Assembly (NCBI GenBank): GCA_964528305.1
Contig: CAZGSD010000008.1
Coordinates: forward strand, 1-41,027
Origin: CAZGSD01 sp964528305
GTDB taxonomy: Bacteria > Patescibacteriota > Gracilibacteria > UBA1369
DNA: 41,027 nt
Direction: 5' to 3'
The notes beneath the pieces were generated by a model. It worked only from the letters and a program-made list of their open reading frames with translations, made no database searches and had not been told where the DNA came from. The position numbers and the translations under genes were made by a program. How positions within the stretch are numbered: position 1 is the first letter of the stretch; every line of letters starts with the position of its first letter. Positions 24,260 to 31,578 of the stretch are shown here, one piece after another.

Positions 24260-24288
24260 TTGACGGTGAGTATTTGCTCACCTATGAT
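24260..24288 (+). promoter_or_regulatory. recA promoter with palindrome in the spacer
   Basis: TTGACG (24260-24265), a 17-bp spacer and TATGAT (24283-24288) make a strong promoter. The inverted repeat GGTGAG (24265-24270) and CTCACC (24277-24282), separated by 6 bp, fills the spacer between the two boxes, an ideal place for a repressor. It matches neither the E. coli nor the Bacillus LexA box. The predicted start is about 24295, giving a ~33-nt A/T-rich leader before ATG 24328. A further repeat, ACCCTGT...ACAGGGT, flanks the region just upstream (about 24210-24254). Confidence 0.65.
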
Positions 24289-24327
24289 TCAGAGCGAATC
24301 AATAATTATTTAATTAAATTTAAATTT

Positions 24328-25443
24328 ATGGCTATGACATCAGAAAAACAGAAGGCAGTGGAATTAGCGTTGTCTCAGATTGAGCGCGCTTTTGGTAAGG
24401 GGTCTATCATGAAGATGGGGGATCAGCACGCCATGGCAATTGAAACTTTTTCCACCGGCGCTTTATCTCTGGACCTGGCTTTGGGGGGTGGGGTTCCCAA
24501 AGGTAGAATCATAGAAGTATATGGTCCGGAAAGTTCCGGTAAAACCACTCTCACTCTGCACATGATAGCTGAGATTCAGAAGTCTGGCGGTATGGCGGCT
24601 TTCATAGATGCTGAGCACGCGCTTGACCCAGAATATGCTAGACGCATAGGCGTTGATTTGGACGCATTACTTTTGTCGCAACCAGATAGTGGTGAACAGG
24701 CTTTGGAAATAGCAGAAACCTTGGTGCGCTCCAATGCCATTGACTTAATCATCGTGGATTCTGTCGCAGCTCTCACACCAAAGGCTGAGATCGAAGGAGA
24801 GATGGGAGATTCACATATGGGTCTGCAGGCCCGCTTGATGAGCCAGGCTTTACGCAAGTTAACTGCCGCCATCAGCAAATCCAAAACAACTGTGGTATTC
24901 ATCAATCAGCTGCGTATGAAAATTGGTGTGATGTTTGGTAATCCAGAAACCACTACTGGCGGAAATGCACTTAAATTTTATTCCTCCGTGCGTATGGAGA
25001 TACGTCCGGTTGGTAAATTGGAAGAAGGCAGTGGTGAAGAAAAAACCTATATAGGTAATCGGGTTAAAGTTAAAGTGGTGAAAAATAAAGTCGCGCCACC
25101 TTTCAAAGTTGCTGAATTCGATATTATGTACAACCGTGGAATTAGCCGCGTAGGTGACATGCTGGATCTGGCTGTACGAATGGAAATAGTTAAAAAAGCT
25201 GGAGCTTTCTACAGTTATGGTGAGAATAAAATCGGCCAGGGACGCGACAATGCCAAGGCTTTCCTCAGCTTACCGGAAAATAAAAAACTACTGCAGTCTC
25301 TAGAGAAAGACGTAATCAAAACCGCCAAAGCGGAGGTGGTCAGTCAACAGGGCACGCCGTCCACTGTTGAAGCTACTGATACCGCCAGCTCCTTACAGGA
25401 GGCACCCGTGAAGACCATGAAGACTTTAGCAGAAAAGAAATAA
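24328..25443 (+). CDS. recA: recombinase RecA
   Basis: 371-aa RecA, the strand-exchange ATPase of homologous recombination. It has Walker A GPESSGKT (66-73), the AEHALDPEYA region, Walker B LIIVDSVAALTPKAE, loop L1/L2 regions around EGEMGDSHMGLQARLMSQ and FGNPETTTGGNALKFY, and a long polar C-terminal tail (about 325-371) that normally tunes DNA binding. I chose the ATG at 24328 (MAMTSEKQKAVELAL) because the family starts here; the in-frame codon at 24274 lies inside the promoter. A second ATG at 24334 is possible. Upstream is A/T only, with no Shine-Dalgarno. recX follows after a hairpin. Confidence 0.97.
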   Translation: MAMTSEKQKAVELALSQIERAFGKGSIMKMGDQHAMAIETFSTGALSLDLALGGGVPKGRIIEVYGPESSGKTTLTLHMIAEIQKSGGMAAFIDAEHALDPEYARRIGVDLDALLLSQPDSGEQALEIAETLVRSNAIDLIIVDSVAALTPKAEIEGEMGDSHMGLQARLMSQALRKLTAAISKSKTTVVFINQLRMKIGVMFGNPETTTGGNALKFYSSVRMEIRPVGKLEEGSGEEKTYIGNRVKVKVVKNKVAPPFKVAEFDIMYNRGISRVGDMLDLAVRMEIVKKAGAFYSYGENKIGQGRDNAKAFLSLPENKKLLQSLEKDVIKTAKAEVVSQQGTPSTVEATDTASSLQEAPVKTMKTLAEKK

Positions 25444-25509
25444 AAAGATTTTAAGGAAGAGCTATGCAAGTCAAAGTTCAAGGCTTTCTTAAATCTAGTA
25501 TGATGGAGA

Positions 25510-25584
25510 GCCAGAGAGGGAACAGACCTCGCTGACATTGGGGCAGGGGCCCTTCGGAGGCAAGGTCTGTTCCCTCTCTCTGGC
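25510..25584 (+). terminator. long hairpin between recA and recX (attenuator candidate)
   Basis: A 20-22 bp stem with a 2-nt bulge joins 25510-25529 (GCCAGAGAGG...CAGACCT) to 25563-25584 (AGGTCTGTT...CTCTGGC), around a 33-nt G-rich loop that can form a small CCT-TCGG-AGG hairpin. No T-run follows, so it is not a standard intrinsic terminator. A weaker imperfect hairpin (AGATTTTAAGGAAG / CTTTCTTAAATCT, about 25446-25497) lies between it and the recA stop. In E. coli a hairpin between recA and recX limits recX expression; the same role is likely here by position. Its sequence is unrelated to the two 143-nt elements. Confidence 0.6.
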
Positions 25585-25628
25585 CCCGTCTAATGTTTCT
25601 GGATCAACTTTTCCAAAAACAATTTCCT

Positions 25629-26126
25629 ATGAATAAAAATCAACAAAAATTAATACATTACTGTTATGATCTGCTGGCTAGGCGCCGCTACAGCATAAGG
25701 GAAATGGTCAAAAAACTGGAGGCACGTAATGCCAAAATGACAGAAATCTGTTCCGATCAGGATCTCCACCAAATACTGGAATCACTGGCCAAGGCCAATC
25801 TCTTGAATGACAATGATTATGCTAATTTTTACATAGATGCGCAGATCAGGCGCAAACCGGTTGGACGGCTAAAGATACGCCAGCAATTGCGCCAGCGAGG
25901 CTTAGATGAACAAGTCATCACCCAAGCGCTCAATCTGGCCGAGCTAGACGAATCAGTACTTGCCCAAAAGTTATTACAAAAAAAAATCCGTCACTATCAA
26001 TCTAGTGATTTGCGCGACCCAAAAGTGCGCGCGCGATTAATGCGCTTCCTGGCCAGCAATGGTTTCACGCTTTCACAAGTTAAATCCGCGCTTAAACATG
26101 TGAACTCATCTGATCAGCCCGCTTGA
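25629..26126 (+). CDS. recX: RecX family regulator of RecA
   Basis: 165-aa protein (177 if started at 25593). RecX three-helix repeats are seen: LIHYCYDLLARRRYSIREMVKKL, ILESLAKANLLNDNDYANFYIDAQIRR and GRLKIRQQLRQRGLDEQVI, then a third repeat ending LMRFLASNGFTLSQVKSAL. RecX binds RecA filaments and inhibits recombination. Position directly after recA supports the call. I prefer the ATG at 25629, just before the first helix; the 25593 ATG lies only 8 nt beyond the recA-recX hairpin. The last 35 bp overlap the convergent membrane-protein gene. Confidence 0.88.
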   Translation: MNKNQQKLIHYCYDLLARRRYSIREMVKKLEARNAKMTEICSDQDLHQILESLAKANLLNDNDYANFYIDAQIRRKPVGRLKIRQQLRQRGLDEQVITQALNLAELDESVLAQKLLQKKIRHYQSSDLRDPKVRARLMRFLASNGFTLSQVKSALKHVNSSDQPA

Positions 26127-26655
26127 TTTCATCGAGATATTTTTCAATACGCTTTTCCAGTAGATGATAAGTGTTTTCGTCGATTCTCCCATCTTTCAAC
26201 TGATCTTCAATCTGATCCTGTAGCCTGTACAGCTCAGCCTCGCAGCGCTTGGTTTTTAATTTATAAGAAGAATAAGCGTCATCAATTTCATGCATATATT
26301 TCTTCAAATATTTCCGCTTCTTTTTATTTGCCAATGAAAATCCGGTAACACCAAAAATCAAACCAATTAGAGATACAACGAGTGCCAGAAATTGCACCCA
26401 GTATTCACTGAACATTTTTTCCATGCGTGCCGCCCACCCACCCGTAGTATGCTTTGAGGCAGTCTCGGCGGTATCAGTCAGCCTATTAATGATCTCTTTT
26501 TTTATAGGCCTGCTTTCTACATCACGTAGTAGGTCAGTGGCTTTTAATTGAGTTAAACCAGATCCGGTCTCCACAGTCTTTTCCTGAGCCAATGATACTG
26601 GTCTTAGCACAGTCATCATGCAAATCCCTATCAAAAGTATTTTTATATTTTTCAT
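26092..26655 (-). CDS. hypothetical secreted/membrane protein with coiled-coil tail
   Basis: 187-aa protein, not recognised. An N-terminal signal sequence (about 1-23, ending SLAQ) is followed by a polar stretch, one transmembrane segment (about 85-105; WVQFLALVVSLIGLIFGVTGFSL), a basic patch (KKKRKYLKKY) and a charged helical C terminus (about 120-187). The C terminus contains KDGRIDENTYHLLEKRIEKYLDEI, a helical-hairpin motif seen in bacterial membrane-linked proteins of unknown role. By the positive-inside rule the tail should be cytoplasmic. It overlaps the 3' end of recX by 35 bp tail to tail, so read-through of either gene would make antisense RNA to the other. Confidence 0.65.
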   Translation of the reverse strand: MKNIKILLIGICMMTVLRPVSLAQEKTVETGSGLTQLKATDLLRDVESRPIKKEIINRLTDTAETASKHTTGGWAARMEKMFSEYWVQFLALVVSLIGLIFGVTGFSLANKKKRKYLKKYMHEIDDAYSSYKLKTKRCEAELYRLQDQIEDQLKDGRIDENTYHLLEKRIEKYLDEIKRADQMSSHV

Positions 26656-26791
26656 TTTAATGTGAAAGAAAAACTGCCCGTAATATAAGACAAGCTATCT
26701 CAAGTAGGCAAACGCTTCTCTTGAATGTACATTTTGTTTCCTAACTTATCTTTACTTTCTAGCCCTTCTATAGTAAATTCATAGTGAAAAT

Positions 26792-26813
26792 CGAATTAGT
26801 AAAAACTAATTCG
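26792..26813 (+). promoter_or_regulatory. hairpin in the nusA leader
   Basis: A perfect 9-bp inverted repeat, CGAATTAGT (26792-26800) and ACTAATTCG (26805-26813), with an AAAA loop, lies 22 bp before the nusA ATG. It could be an operator or a leader hairpin used in autoregulation by NusA. On the minus strand it is followed by ATTTTC, but no minus-strand gene ends there. Confidence 0.4.
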
Positions 26814-26835
26814 GCCTATTTAACGCGCATCTACC

Positions 26836-28080
26836 ATGCAATCACAATTCCTCGCCGCCATCAATCAGCTTTGCGATGAGAAAAACATTCCCAAAGACCA
26901 GGTCTTAGAAACCATCAAGGCCGCCGTCCGCGCCGCCTATCGCAAGGACTACGGCACCAAAGACCAGAATATCGATGTCGAGCTCGACGAAGGCAAAGAG
27001 CTCATCACCATCTACATGGTCAAGGAAATAGTTAAAAAAGTGGAAAATCCCGAAACCCAGATTTTGCTGAAAGAGGCGGAGCGCTACAATAAATCCGCCA
27101 AAGTCGGGGGCGAAATACGCATTGACGTCACCCCCATGGAGTACGGCCGCATCGCCGCCCAATCCGCCAAACAAGTGATTATTCAGAAAATCCAGGAGGC
27201 TGAGCGCGATATCATGTACTCTACTTTCAAAGATAGGGAAAACGAATTGCTCAATGCCATGGTTCAGCGTGTTGAATACGGCACTGTTCACGTCAATCTC
27301 GACAATAAACTGACCACTATTTTGCCCATGGATCAGCAAATCCCCCGCGAGAGATATTACGCCGGGCAGCGCGTCAAACTCTATCTCGATAAAGTTATCA
27401 AAACCAGCCGCGGTCCTCAGTTAATCATTTCCCGCAATCATCCCAATCTGGTGATGAAATTGATGGAATTGGAAATACCCGAAATCAAAAGCGGTTTGGT
27501 GGAAGTGAAAGCCATCGCCCGCGAAGCCGGCGTGCGCTCCAAAATAGCTGTTAATTCTACGGATCCAAAAATCGATCCAATCGGCTCCTGCGTAGGGCAA
27601 AAAGGTGTGCGCGTTCAAAATGTTATGGATGAATTGAATGGTGAAAGAATTGATATAATTCAATGGTCCAACGATATCGAGCAATATATCCGCACTGCTC
27701 TTTCCCCAGCCAAAGTTGCCGCTATTGAATTGAACAAAGAAGAAAAGCGCGCCAAAATCTATGTTAATCCAGATCAGCGTCCATTGGCCATCGGTAAAAG
27801 TGGACAAAATGTTCGCCTAGCCTCACGCCTCACCGGTTATGAACTGGATATTCTGGATATCGGTGACATGGTAGGCGCAGCCGGAGCCAAGGCCGATAAA
27901 GTCGTAGCCATCAAGGATTTACCAAATGTCTCAGAAGAATTAGCCGCTAAGCTGGAGGCTGCCAATATGACCATGGTGGAACAGCTCAAAGGCTTGTCGG
28001 TAGCAGATCTAGCCGGCATCGAAGGCATTTCCGAAGATGAAGCTCAATTGGTAGCGGAAGAAGTGGCCAAGGCTGGCTAA
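26836..28080 (+). CDS. nusA: transcription elongation/termination factor NusA
   Basis: 414-aa NusA, which binds RNA polymerase and modulates pausing, termination and antitermination. The N-terminal RNAP-binding domain (about 1-125; LAAINQLCDEKNIPKDQVLE) is followed by an S1 domain (about 132-200; VQRVEYGTVHVNLDNKLTTI), KH1 (GVRSKIAVNST...GSCVGQKGVRVQNVM) and KH2 (AKIYVNPDQRPLAIGKSGQNVRLASRL). A C-terminal helix-hairpin-helix-like segment follows (about 355-414; LPNVSEELAAKLEAANMTMV). The length is typical for a NusA with one C-terminal acidic/HhH repeat. The usual neighbours rimP and infB are absent here. No Shine-Dalgarno is visible before the ATG. Confidence 0.96.
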   Translation: MQSQFLAAINQLCDEKNIPKDQVLETIKAAVRAAYRKDYGTKDQNIDVELDEGKELITIYMVKEIVKKVENPETQILLKEAERYNKSAKVGGEIRIDVTPMEYGRIAAQSAKQVIIQKIQEAERDIMYSTFKDRENELLNAMVQRVEYGTVHVNLDNKLTTILPMDQQIPRERYYAGQRVKLYLDKVIKTSRGPQLIISRNHPNLVMKLMELEIPEIKSGLVEVKAIAREAGVRSKIAVNSTDPKIDPIGSCVGQKGVRVQNVMDELNGERIDIIQWSNDIEQYIRTALSPAKVAAIELNKEEKRAKIYVNPDQRPLAIGKSGQNVRLASRLTGYELDILDIGDMVGAAGAKADKVVAIKDLPNVSEELAAKLEAANMTMVEQLKGLSVADLAGIEGISEDEAQLVAEEVAKAG

Positions 28081-28129
28081 GCTCTCTCTCACTCTAAAAA
28101 TATAAAACATACAATTTAACGACATCCCT

Positions 28130-29743
28130 ATGGTCAAATCCAGCATCATTCGTTATTGGACGCTAGCCCTGGTCTCTTTTGGCCTATCCATGTTGATGCA
28201 ATCAATAGTTTTAGCAGCCGCTCCGCATGTAGAAGTGGTGGTGCAGACGCCAACCGCCACCTACGAAGATCCTGTTTTCACTATCACCTCTGACACCAAT
28301 GGTACCATTGTCTTGGGCGGCGACTGTTATTCCAAAGCTCTTCCATCTCCCAACACCATCACAGCTGGAGTTAGCACCAATATAGTTATGCAAGGGCTTT
28401 CCAAATATGCTGGGGATTATAATAACTGCGTGGTACTAGTAATAGCCAATGGAGAGTTTAGTAACACAGCTCCCATAGCTCCAGTAAGCATACTGCCCAG
28501 GGTTACTCTTCTCTCTTCCCCTCCAGCCGAAACTACTTTGGAAAAAGGCGAGATTAAATTTACTACCAATAGAGCTGGAGTAGTTACATTGGGAGGCACT
28601 GGTTGCCCACAAAGCGCTACCAGTGTTGCGGCTGGATACAATACCACCACCATCAAGCTAAATAATGGTAGTTTTTTCGAAAGCAGTGATTATGACTGTA
28701 CTATTTCTTTACGCGACGCAGGAACAGCGTTAATTATTAGCAATACAGAGGATGTTCCCGCTTTTAAAGTTGTTTCTGTTGTCCAGGCGAAACCAATCCT
28801 AACCTTATCTCGCGTCATCAGCTCTCCTACCGCTACTTTGCGACCATCTTTCGAGATAGAAGTGACTCAGCCAGGTACTCTCAGTTTCACTGGGTCTCAA
28901 GCCTGCCGTAATCTAGTTGCGCCGGTTACAACCGTCAACGTAGTCAAAGGTATCAACGAAATTACTTTTCCTTTTAATTTGCCAGTTGGTAATATCGCCT
29001 CCTGTGAAATATCAGTAGTTTCAGTGCAGGGCTATTTCAGTAATAATGTACAAATAGCCCCATTCACCGTTTCCGAGGCTCCAGCTCCAACACCAACACC
29101 AACTCCCACTCCGACGCCATCCCCCACTCCGACGCCATCCCCCACTCCCACTCCAGCACCTTCCCCAACTGTCCCAGCCGGCACCCCGCTCTGCGCTGAT
29201 TTCAAAGACGTCGCTGCAGACCACGCCAGCTGCGCCGCCATCAAATATGCCAAAAGCATCAATGCCATGACCGGCAATCCCGATGGCACTTTTGATCCAA
29301 ACGGCTTTTTGCAACGCGATCAAATCGCTAAAATTGCCCTGGTTACTTTCAAAAAATTCGATCCCGCCGCCAATTATTGCGGTGGTCTGAAGCCCTTCCG
29401 CGACGTGGCGGCGGCTGACTGGGCTTTCCAATACATCTGCCGTGCCAAAGCCCTGGGCGTAGTTACTGGTTATTTGTCCGGCCCCGATTACGGCTATTTC
29501 CGCCCCGCTCGCTCCGTCAATCGTGCGGAATTCTTGGCTCTCATCCTCCGCAATCTCAGCGAAACCATGCCAGCTGGATCCTCTTACGTCGACGTTTCCA
29601 CTGCTGACTGGTTTGCCGCCTACGCTAAATTTTCACGGGATAACGGGCTCTTTACCGGCAGCAATTTACACCCACAGAGCTACACTACTCGCGCTGAGGT
29701 GGCAGCCGTCCTCTATCGCCTCAACCAACTAGGGAAGCTCTAG
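28130..29743 (+). CDS. S-layer homology (SLH) domain surface protein
   Basis: 537-aa secreted protein. A signal peptide (about 1-29, ending VLA) is followed by three similar beta-rich repeats (about 30-320), each with a T-C or S-C pattern and conserved VTLGG/ILGG stretches and a Cys pair (GGDCYSKALPS...NNCVV; GGTGCPQSAT...YDCTI; GSQACRNLV...SCEI). A Pro/Thr-rich linker (about 318-350) follows. Three SLH motifs occupy about 355-537 (FKDVAADHASCAAIKYAKS, PFRDVAAADWAFQYICRAKA, YVDVSTADWFAAYAKFSRDN). SLH domains bind pyruvylated cell-wall polymers. The three Cys pairs suggest disulfides, hence an oxidising exterior. A -10-like TACAAT lies at 28110-28115, giving a leader of only about 8 nt. Confidence 0.9.
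   Translation: MVKSSIIRYWTLALVSFGLSMLMQSIVLAAAPHVEVVVQTPTATYEDPVFTITSDTNGTIVLGGDCYSKALPSPNTITAGVSTNIVMQGLSKYAGDYNNCVVLVIANGEFSNTAPIAPVSILPRVTLLSSPPAETTLEKGEIKFTTNRAGVVTLGGTGCPQSATSVAAGYNTTTIKLNNGSFFESSDYDCTISLRDAGTALIISNTEDVPAFKVVSVVQAKPILTLSRVISSPTATLRPSFEIEVTQPGTLSFTGSQACRNLVAPVTTVNVVKGINEITFPFNLPVGNIASCEISVVSVQGYFSNNVQIAPFTVSEAPAPTPTPTPTPTPSPTPTPSPTPTPAPSPTVPAGTPLCADFKDVAADHASCAAIKYAKSINAMTGNPDGTFDPNGFLQRDQIAKIALVTFKKFDPAANYCGGLKPFRDVAAADWAFQYICRAKALGVVTGYLSGPDYGYFRPARSVNRAEFLALILRNLSETMPAGSSYVDVSTADWFAAYAKFSRDNGLFTGSNLHPQSYTTRAEVAAVLYRLNQLGKL
29105..29140 (+). repeat. tandem 18-bp repeat coding for the Pro/Thr linker
   Basis: Two identical 18-bp units (CCCACTCCGACGCCATCC) lie head to tail inside a longer C-rich Pro/Thr-coding stretch (about 29087-29165). 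The period is a multiple of 3, so slippage would change linker length without breaking the SLH protein frame. Confidence 0.85.
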
Positions 29744-29756
29744 GGTAGCGTCCTTC

Positions 29757-29785
29757 TTGACGAGGTGAAAAATAGGCTATATTTT
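29757..29785 (+). promoter_or_regulatory. promoter of the histidine phosphatase gene
   Basis: TTGACG (29757-29762), a 17-bp spacer and TATTTT (29780-29785) predict a start near 29792, 19 nt before ATG 29811. The -35 box lies 14 bp after the SLH gene stop. Confidence 0.5.
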
Positions 29786-29810
29786 GGGGGTAATTCTTCA
29801 CCTTGATTAT

Positions 29811-30743
29811 ATGCAACACTACCCCAATAGCATTGTTATGATTCGTCATGGGGAAAGCGAGGTCAATCTAGATGTGGCACAGAGAATTCCAGAATATGCG
29901 GAGTTTAGAGATAGATATGATCTGGAATATGCTCAGGCCAGCGTTGAGCGCTATACCAAGGGCCTATTTCCCAGTGTACGATTATCAGAATTAGCCCGTC
30001 GAGTAGTAGAAAAAATGCCGGACCCGATAAGTGATTTCGATATTCCCCTAACAGATTTGGGGTGGCAACAATCCAGAGAAACAGGTCAGCAGTTACGCCG
30101 CAGAGTAGCTTTACCTAAACAGATTTATTTATCTCCATACCGCAGGGTACGTGAGACTCTTGCTGGAATTATAGAAGGCTGGCCCGAGCTGGGTGGGGTT
30201 TCACGCATTGAAGATGGACTCCTCCGCGAAAAGAAAAACGGCGTTTGTGAACTTTATCACGGCAATTGGCGGCTATCCAATGTCTTTCATCCCGAAGATG
30301 CTCTGCGTTTCAAAAGTGCCGGCTATTATAAATTCAATTATACCGGTGGTGAGAGTCTGCTGGAGGTACGTGATAGAGTACGAAATTTTATTGCCGAAGT
30401 CCTGGCTATACACGCTGGACAGCCTAGAACTTTGCGTGATTACGTCTGTGAAGCTGTAGATGACTATTCCCGGGGAGGTTTGTGGAGTGCCTTACGCGCG
30501 TTGGAAATTAAGCCAGATACTAAACCAGAAGACATTATGGTGGTGTCCCATGGTATAGCTATCTTGGCCATGCGGGCTAATCTGGAAGGCTGGGGTGAGG
30601 ATGATTTCATGATTGAACATCGACAGCATCCACCAGTTAATTGCGGGGTCACCATGTATTCAGGTGGAAAGGGGCTGGGGGATAGGCATCCTGTACTTTC
30701 CGGGGTGTTCAACAACACTCAATTGTGGAAAGGTTCTCTCTGA
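29811..30743 (+). CDS. histidine phosphatase superfamily protein (phosphoglycerate-mutase-like)
   Basis: 310-aa protein. The catalytic signature MIRHGESEVN lies near the N terminus. The superfamily features follow in order: PLTDLGWQQSRETGQQL, YLSPYRRVRETLAGI (second Arg/Ser-Pro motif), the acid/base Glu region around DGLLREKKNG, and the second His in MVVSHGIAILAMRANL. At 310 aa it is longer than the usual ~200-240. Extra segments lie between the RHG motif and the first helix (PEYAEFRDRYDLEYAQASVE) and after residue 200. The substrate cannot be predicted. I reject an upstream TTG start at 29784 because it overlaps the -10 box; the ATG at 29811 lies eight codons before the catalytic Arg-His. 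Confidence 0.9.
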   Translation: MQHYPNSIVMIRHGESEVNLDVAQRIPEYAEFRDRYDLEYAQASVERYTKGLFPSVRLSELARRVVEKMPDPISDFDIPLTDLGWQQSRETGQQLRRRVALPKQIYLSPYRRVRETLAGIIEGWPELGGVSRIEDGLLREKKNGVCELYHGNWRLSNVFHPEDALRFKSAGYYKFNYTGGESLLEVRDRVRNFIAEVLAIHAGQPRTLRDYVCEAVDDYSRGGLWSALRALEIKPDTKPEDIMVVSHGIAILAMRANLEGWGEDDFMIEHRQHPPVNCGVTMYSGGKGLGDRHPVLSGVFNNTQLWKGSL

Positions 30744-30747
30744 AAAT

Positions 30748-30776
30748 TTGCTCTTTTCGTCAAGCAAACCTATAAT
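30748..30776 (+). promoter_or_regulatory. promoter of the 191-aa membrane protein gene
   Basis: TTGCTC (30748-30753), a 17-bp spacer and a perfect TATAAT (30771-30776) predict a start near 30783 and a 26-nt leader. This leader carries AAAAAGG just before the ATG, one of the few purine-rich sites in the window resembling a weak Shine-Dalgarno. Confidence 0.6.
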
Positions 30777-30808
30777 GGACAAGCTTTAGAAATAAACAGC
30801 AAAAAGGC

Positions 30809-31384
30809 ATGGATTTGAAATTATCCTGGGATCTATTCATCATCGTCTTCTTCGCCATAGTCACTGCCTATAGCTTTATCATTGGCCGCAAAGACACTCT
30901 CAAAATCATCATAGCCACCTACGTGGCGACCATCTCAGCCGACGGACTCGGTAATGTTTTTGATCGCTTCGTTGGCGATACTACTTTTTTTAGTAAGCTG
31001 GTAGGAATACTTGGTCTCAGTGGCGGCACTGACCAGTTGGCCAGTATTTTTAAAATACTTTTCTTCATAGCTATCATAGTTCTGCTCACGATTTTTGGGG
31101 ATTATGAAGTCGTCGAGGCCCCTGAGCAAAATTCAATGACCCGTTTTGGAACGTTGGCGATCATGTCATTGCTTAGCGGGGGGCTGATACTCAGCACTGT
31201 CATGGTTTTTGCCAATGGCGGCAGTTTGATTAGCGGGCCTCCAGTAGTGTCAGAGACTTTTCGGGTAGTCTATCAGGATTCTCGCTTTGTCCGTGGCCTG
31301 TTGGATTGGCATGATATCTGGTTCGCACTACCTGGATTGATGTTTGTTGCTATTAGTATTATTCAAAAAAACAAATCTTCTTGA
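30809..31384 (+). CDS. hypothetical polytopic membrane protein
   Basis: 191-aa protein with about four or five hydrophobic segments: residues 8-25 (LFIIVFFAIVTAYSFII), 30-45, 85-100 (IFKILFFIAIIVLLTIF), 115-138 and 168-185. It ends in a basic tail (QKNKSS). I do not recognise a family; the spacing of helices and the N-terminal WDLFIIVFFAIVTAYSFIIGRK are loosely reminiscent of CvpA-type proteins. It has its own good promoter and is followed after 47 bp by tRNA-Lys on the same strand. Confidence 0.65.
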   Translation: MDLKLSWDLFIIVFFAIVTAYSFIIGRKDTLKIIIATYVATISADGLGNVFDRFVGDTTFFSKLVGILGLSGGTDQLASIFKILFFIAIIVLLTIFGDYEVVEAPEQNSMTRFGTLAIMSLLSGGLILSTVMVFANGGSLISGPPVVSETFRVVYQDSRFVRGLLDWHDIWFALPGLMFVAISIIQKNKSS

Positions 31385-31431
31385 TTTGTCCAAACATCAT
31401 CAGTAAAATTGGCCGCGTTGAAGTATAACGT

Positions 31432-31507
31432 GGGTTAGTAGCTCAGCTGGTAGAGCGGCGCCCTTTTAAGGCGACGGTCCCCGGTTCGATCCCGGGCTGA
31501 CCCACCA
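31432..31507 (+). tRNA. tRNA-Lys (anticodon UUU)
   Basis: The acceptor GGGTTAG pairs with CTGACCC, with discriminator A and an encoded CCA. The D-arm GCTC-AGCTGGTA-GAGC, anticodon loop CTTTTAA (UUU, Lys) and T-arm CCCGG-TTCGATC-CCGGG are all present. A possible promoter, TTGATT (31381-31386), 17 bp, TAAAAT (31404-31409), overlaps the stop of the upstream gene. Confidence 0.96.
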
Positions 31508-31522
31508 AAATTAAATAGTATC

Positions 31523-31552
31523 AAAAAAGCCCCCATCATTAGAGGGCCTTTC
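31523..31552. terminator. bidirectional terminator candidate between tRNA-Lys and the WxL-like gene
   Basis: AAAAAAGCCCCC and GAGGGCCTTTC flank an ATCATTA loop and form an imperfect hairpin with an A-run on one side and a short T-run on the other. It lies between convergent genes and could stop transcription from both sides. The stem has a mismatch, so the call is tentative. Confidence 0.4.
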
Positions 31553-31578
31553 AAGTTCATAAGTAAAATTTCTTCACT

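Noticed and set aside
25510..25584. Signal recognition particle (4.5S) RNA in the recA-recX gap
   Set aside because: The hairpin lacks the conserved GGAAG/AGCA apical loop and asymmetric internal loop on either strand.
29087..29165. CRISPR-like short repeats
   Set aside because: The repeats are directly adjacent 18-bp units encoding a Pro/Thr linker inside an SLH protein; there are no spacers.
29021..29431. Minus-strand frames rich in Gly-Val-Gly and Trp/Ser over the SLH gene
   Set aside because: They are mirror images of the Pro/Thr linker repeats; the plus strand encodes clear SLH motifs.
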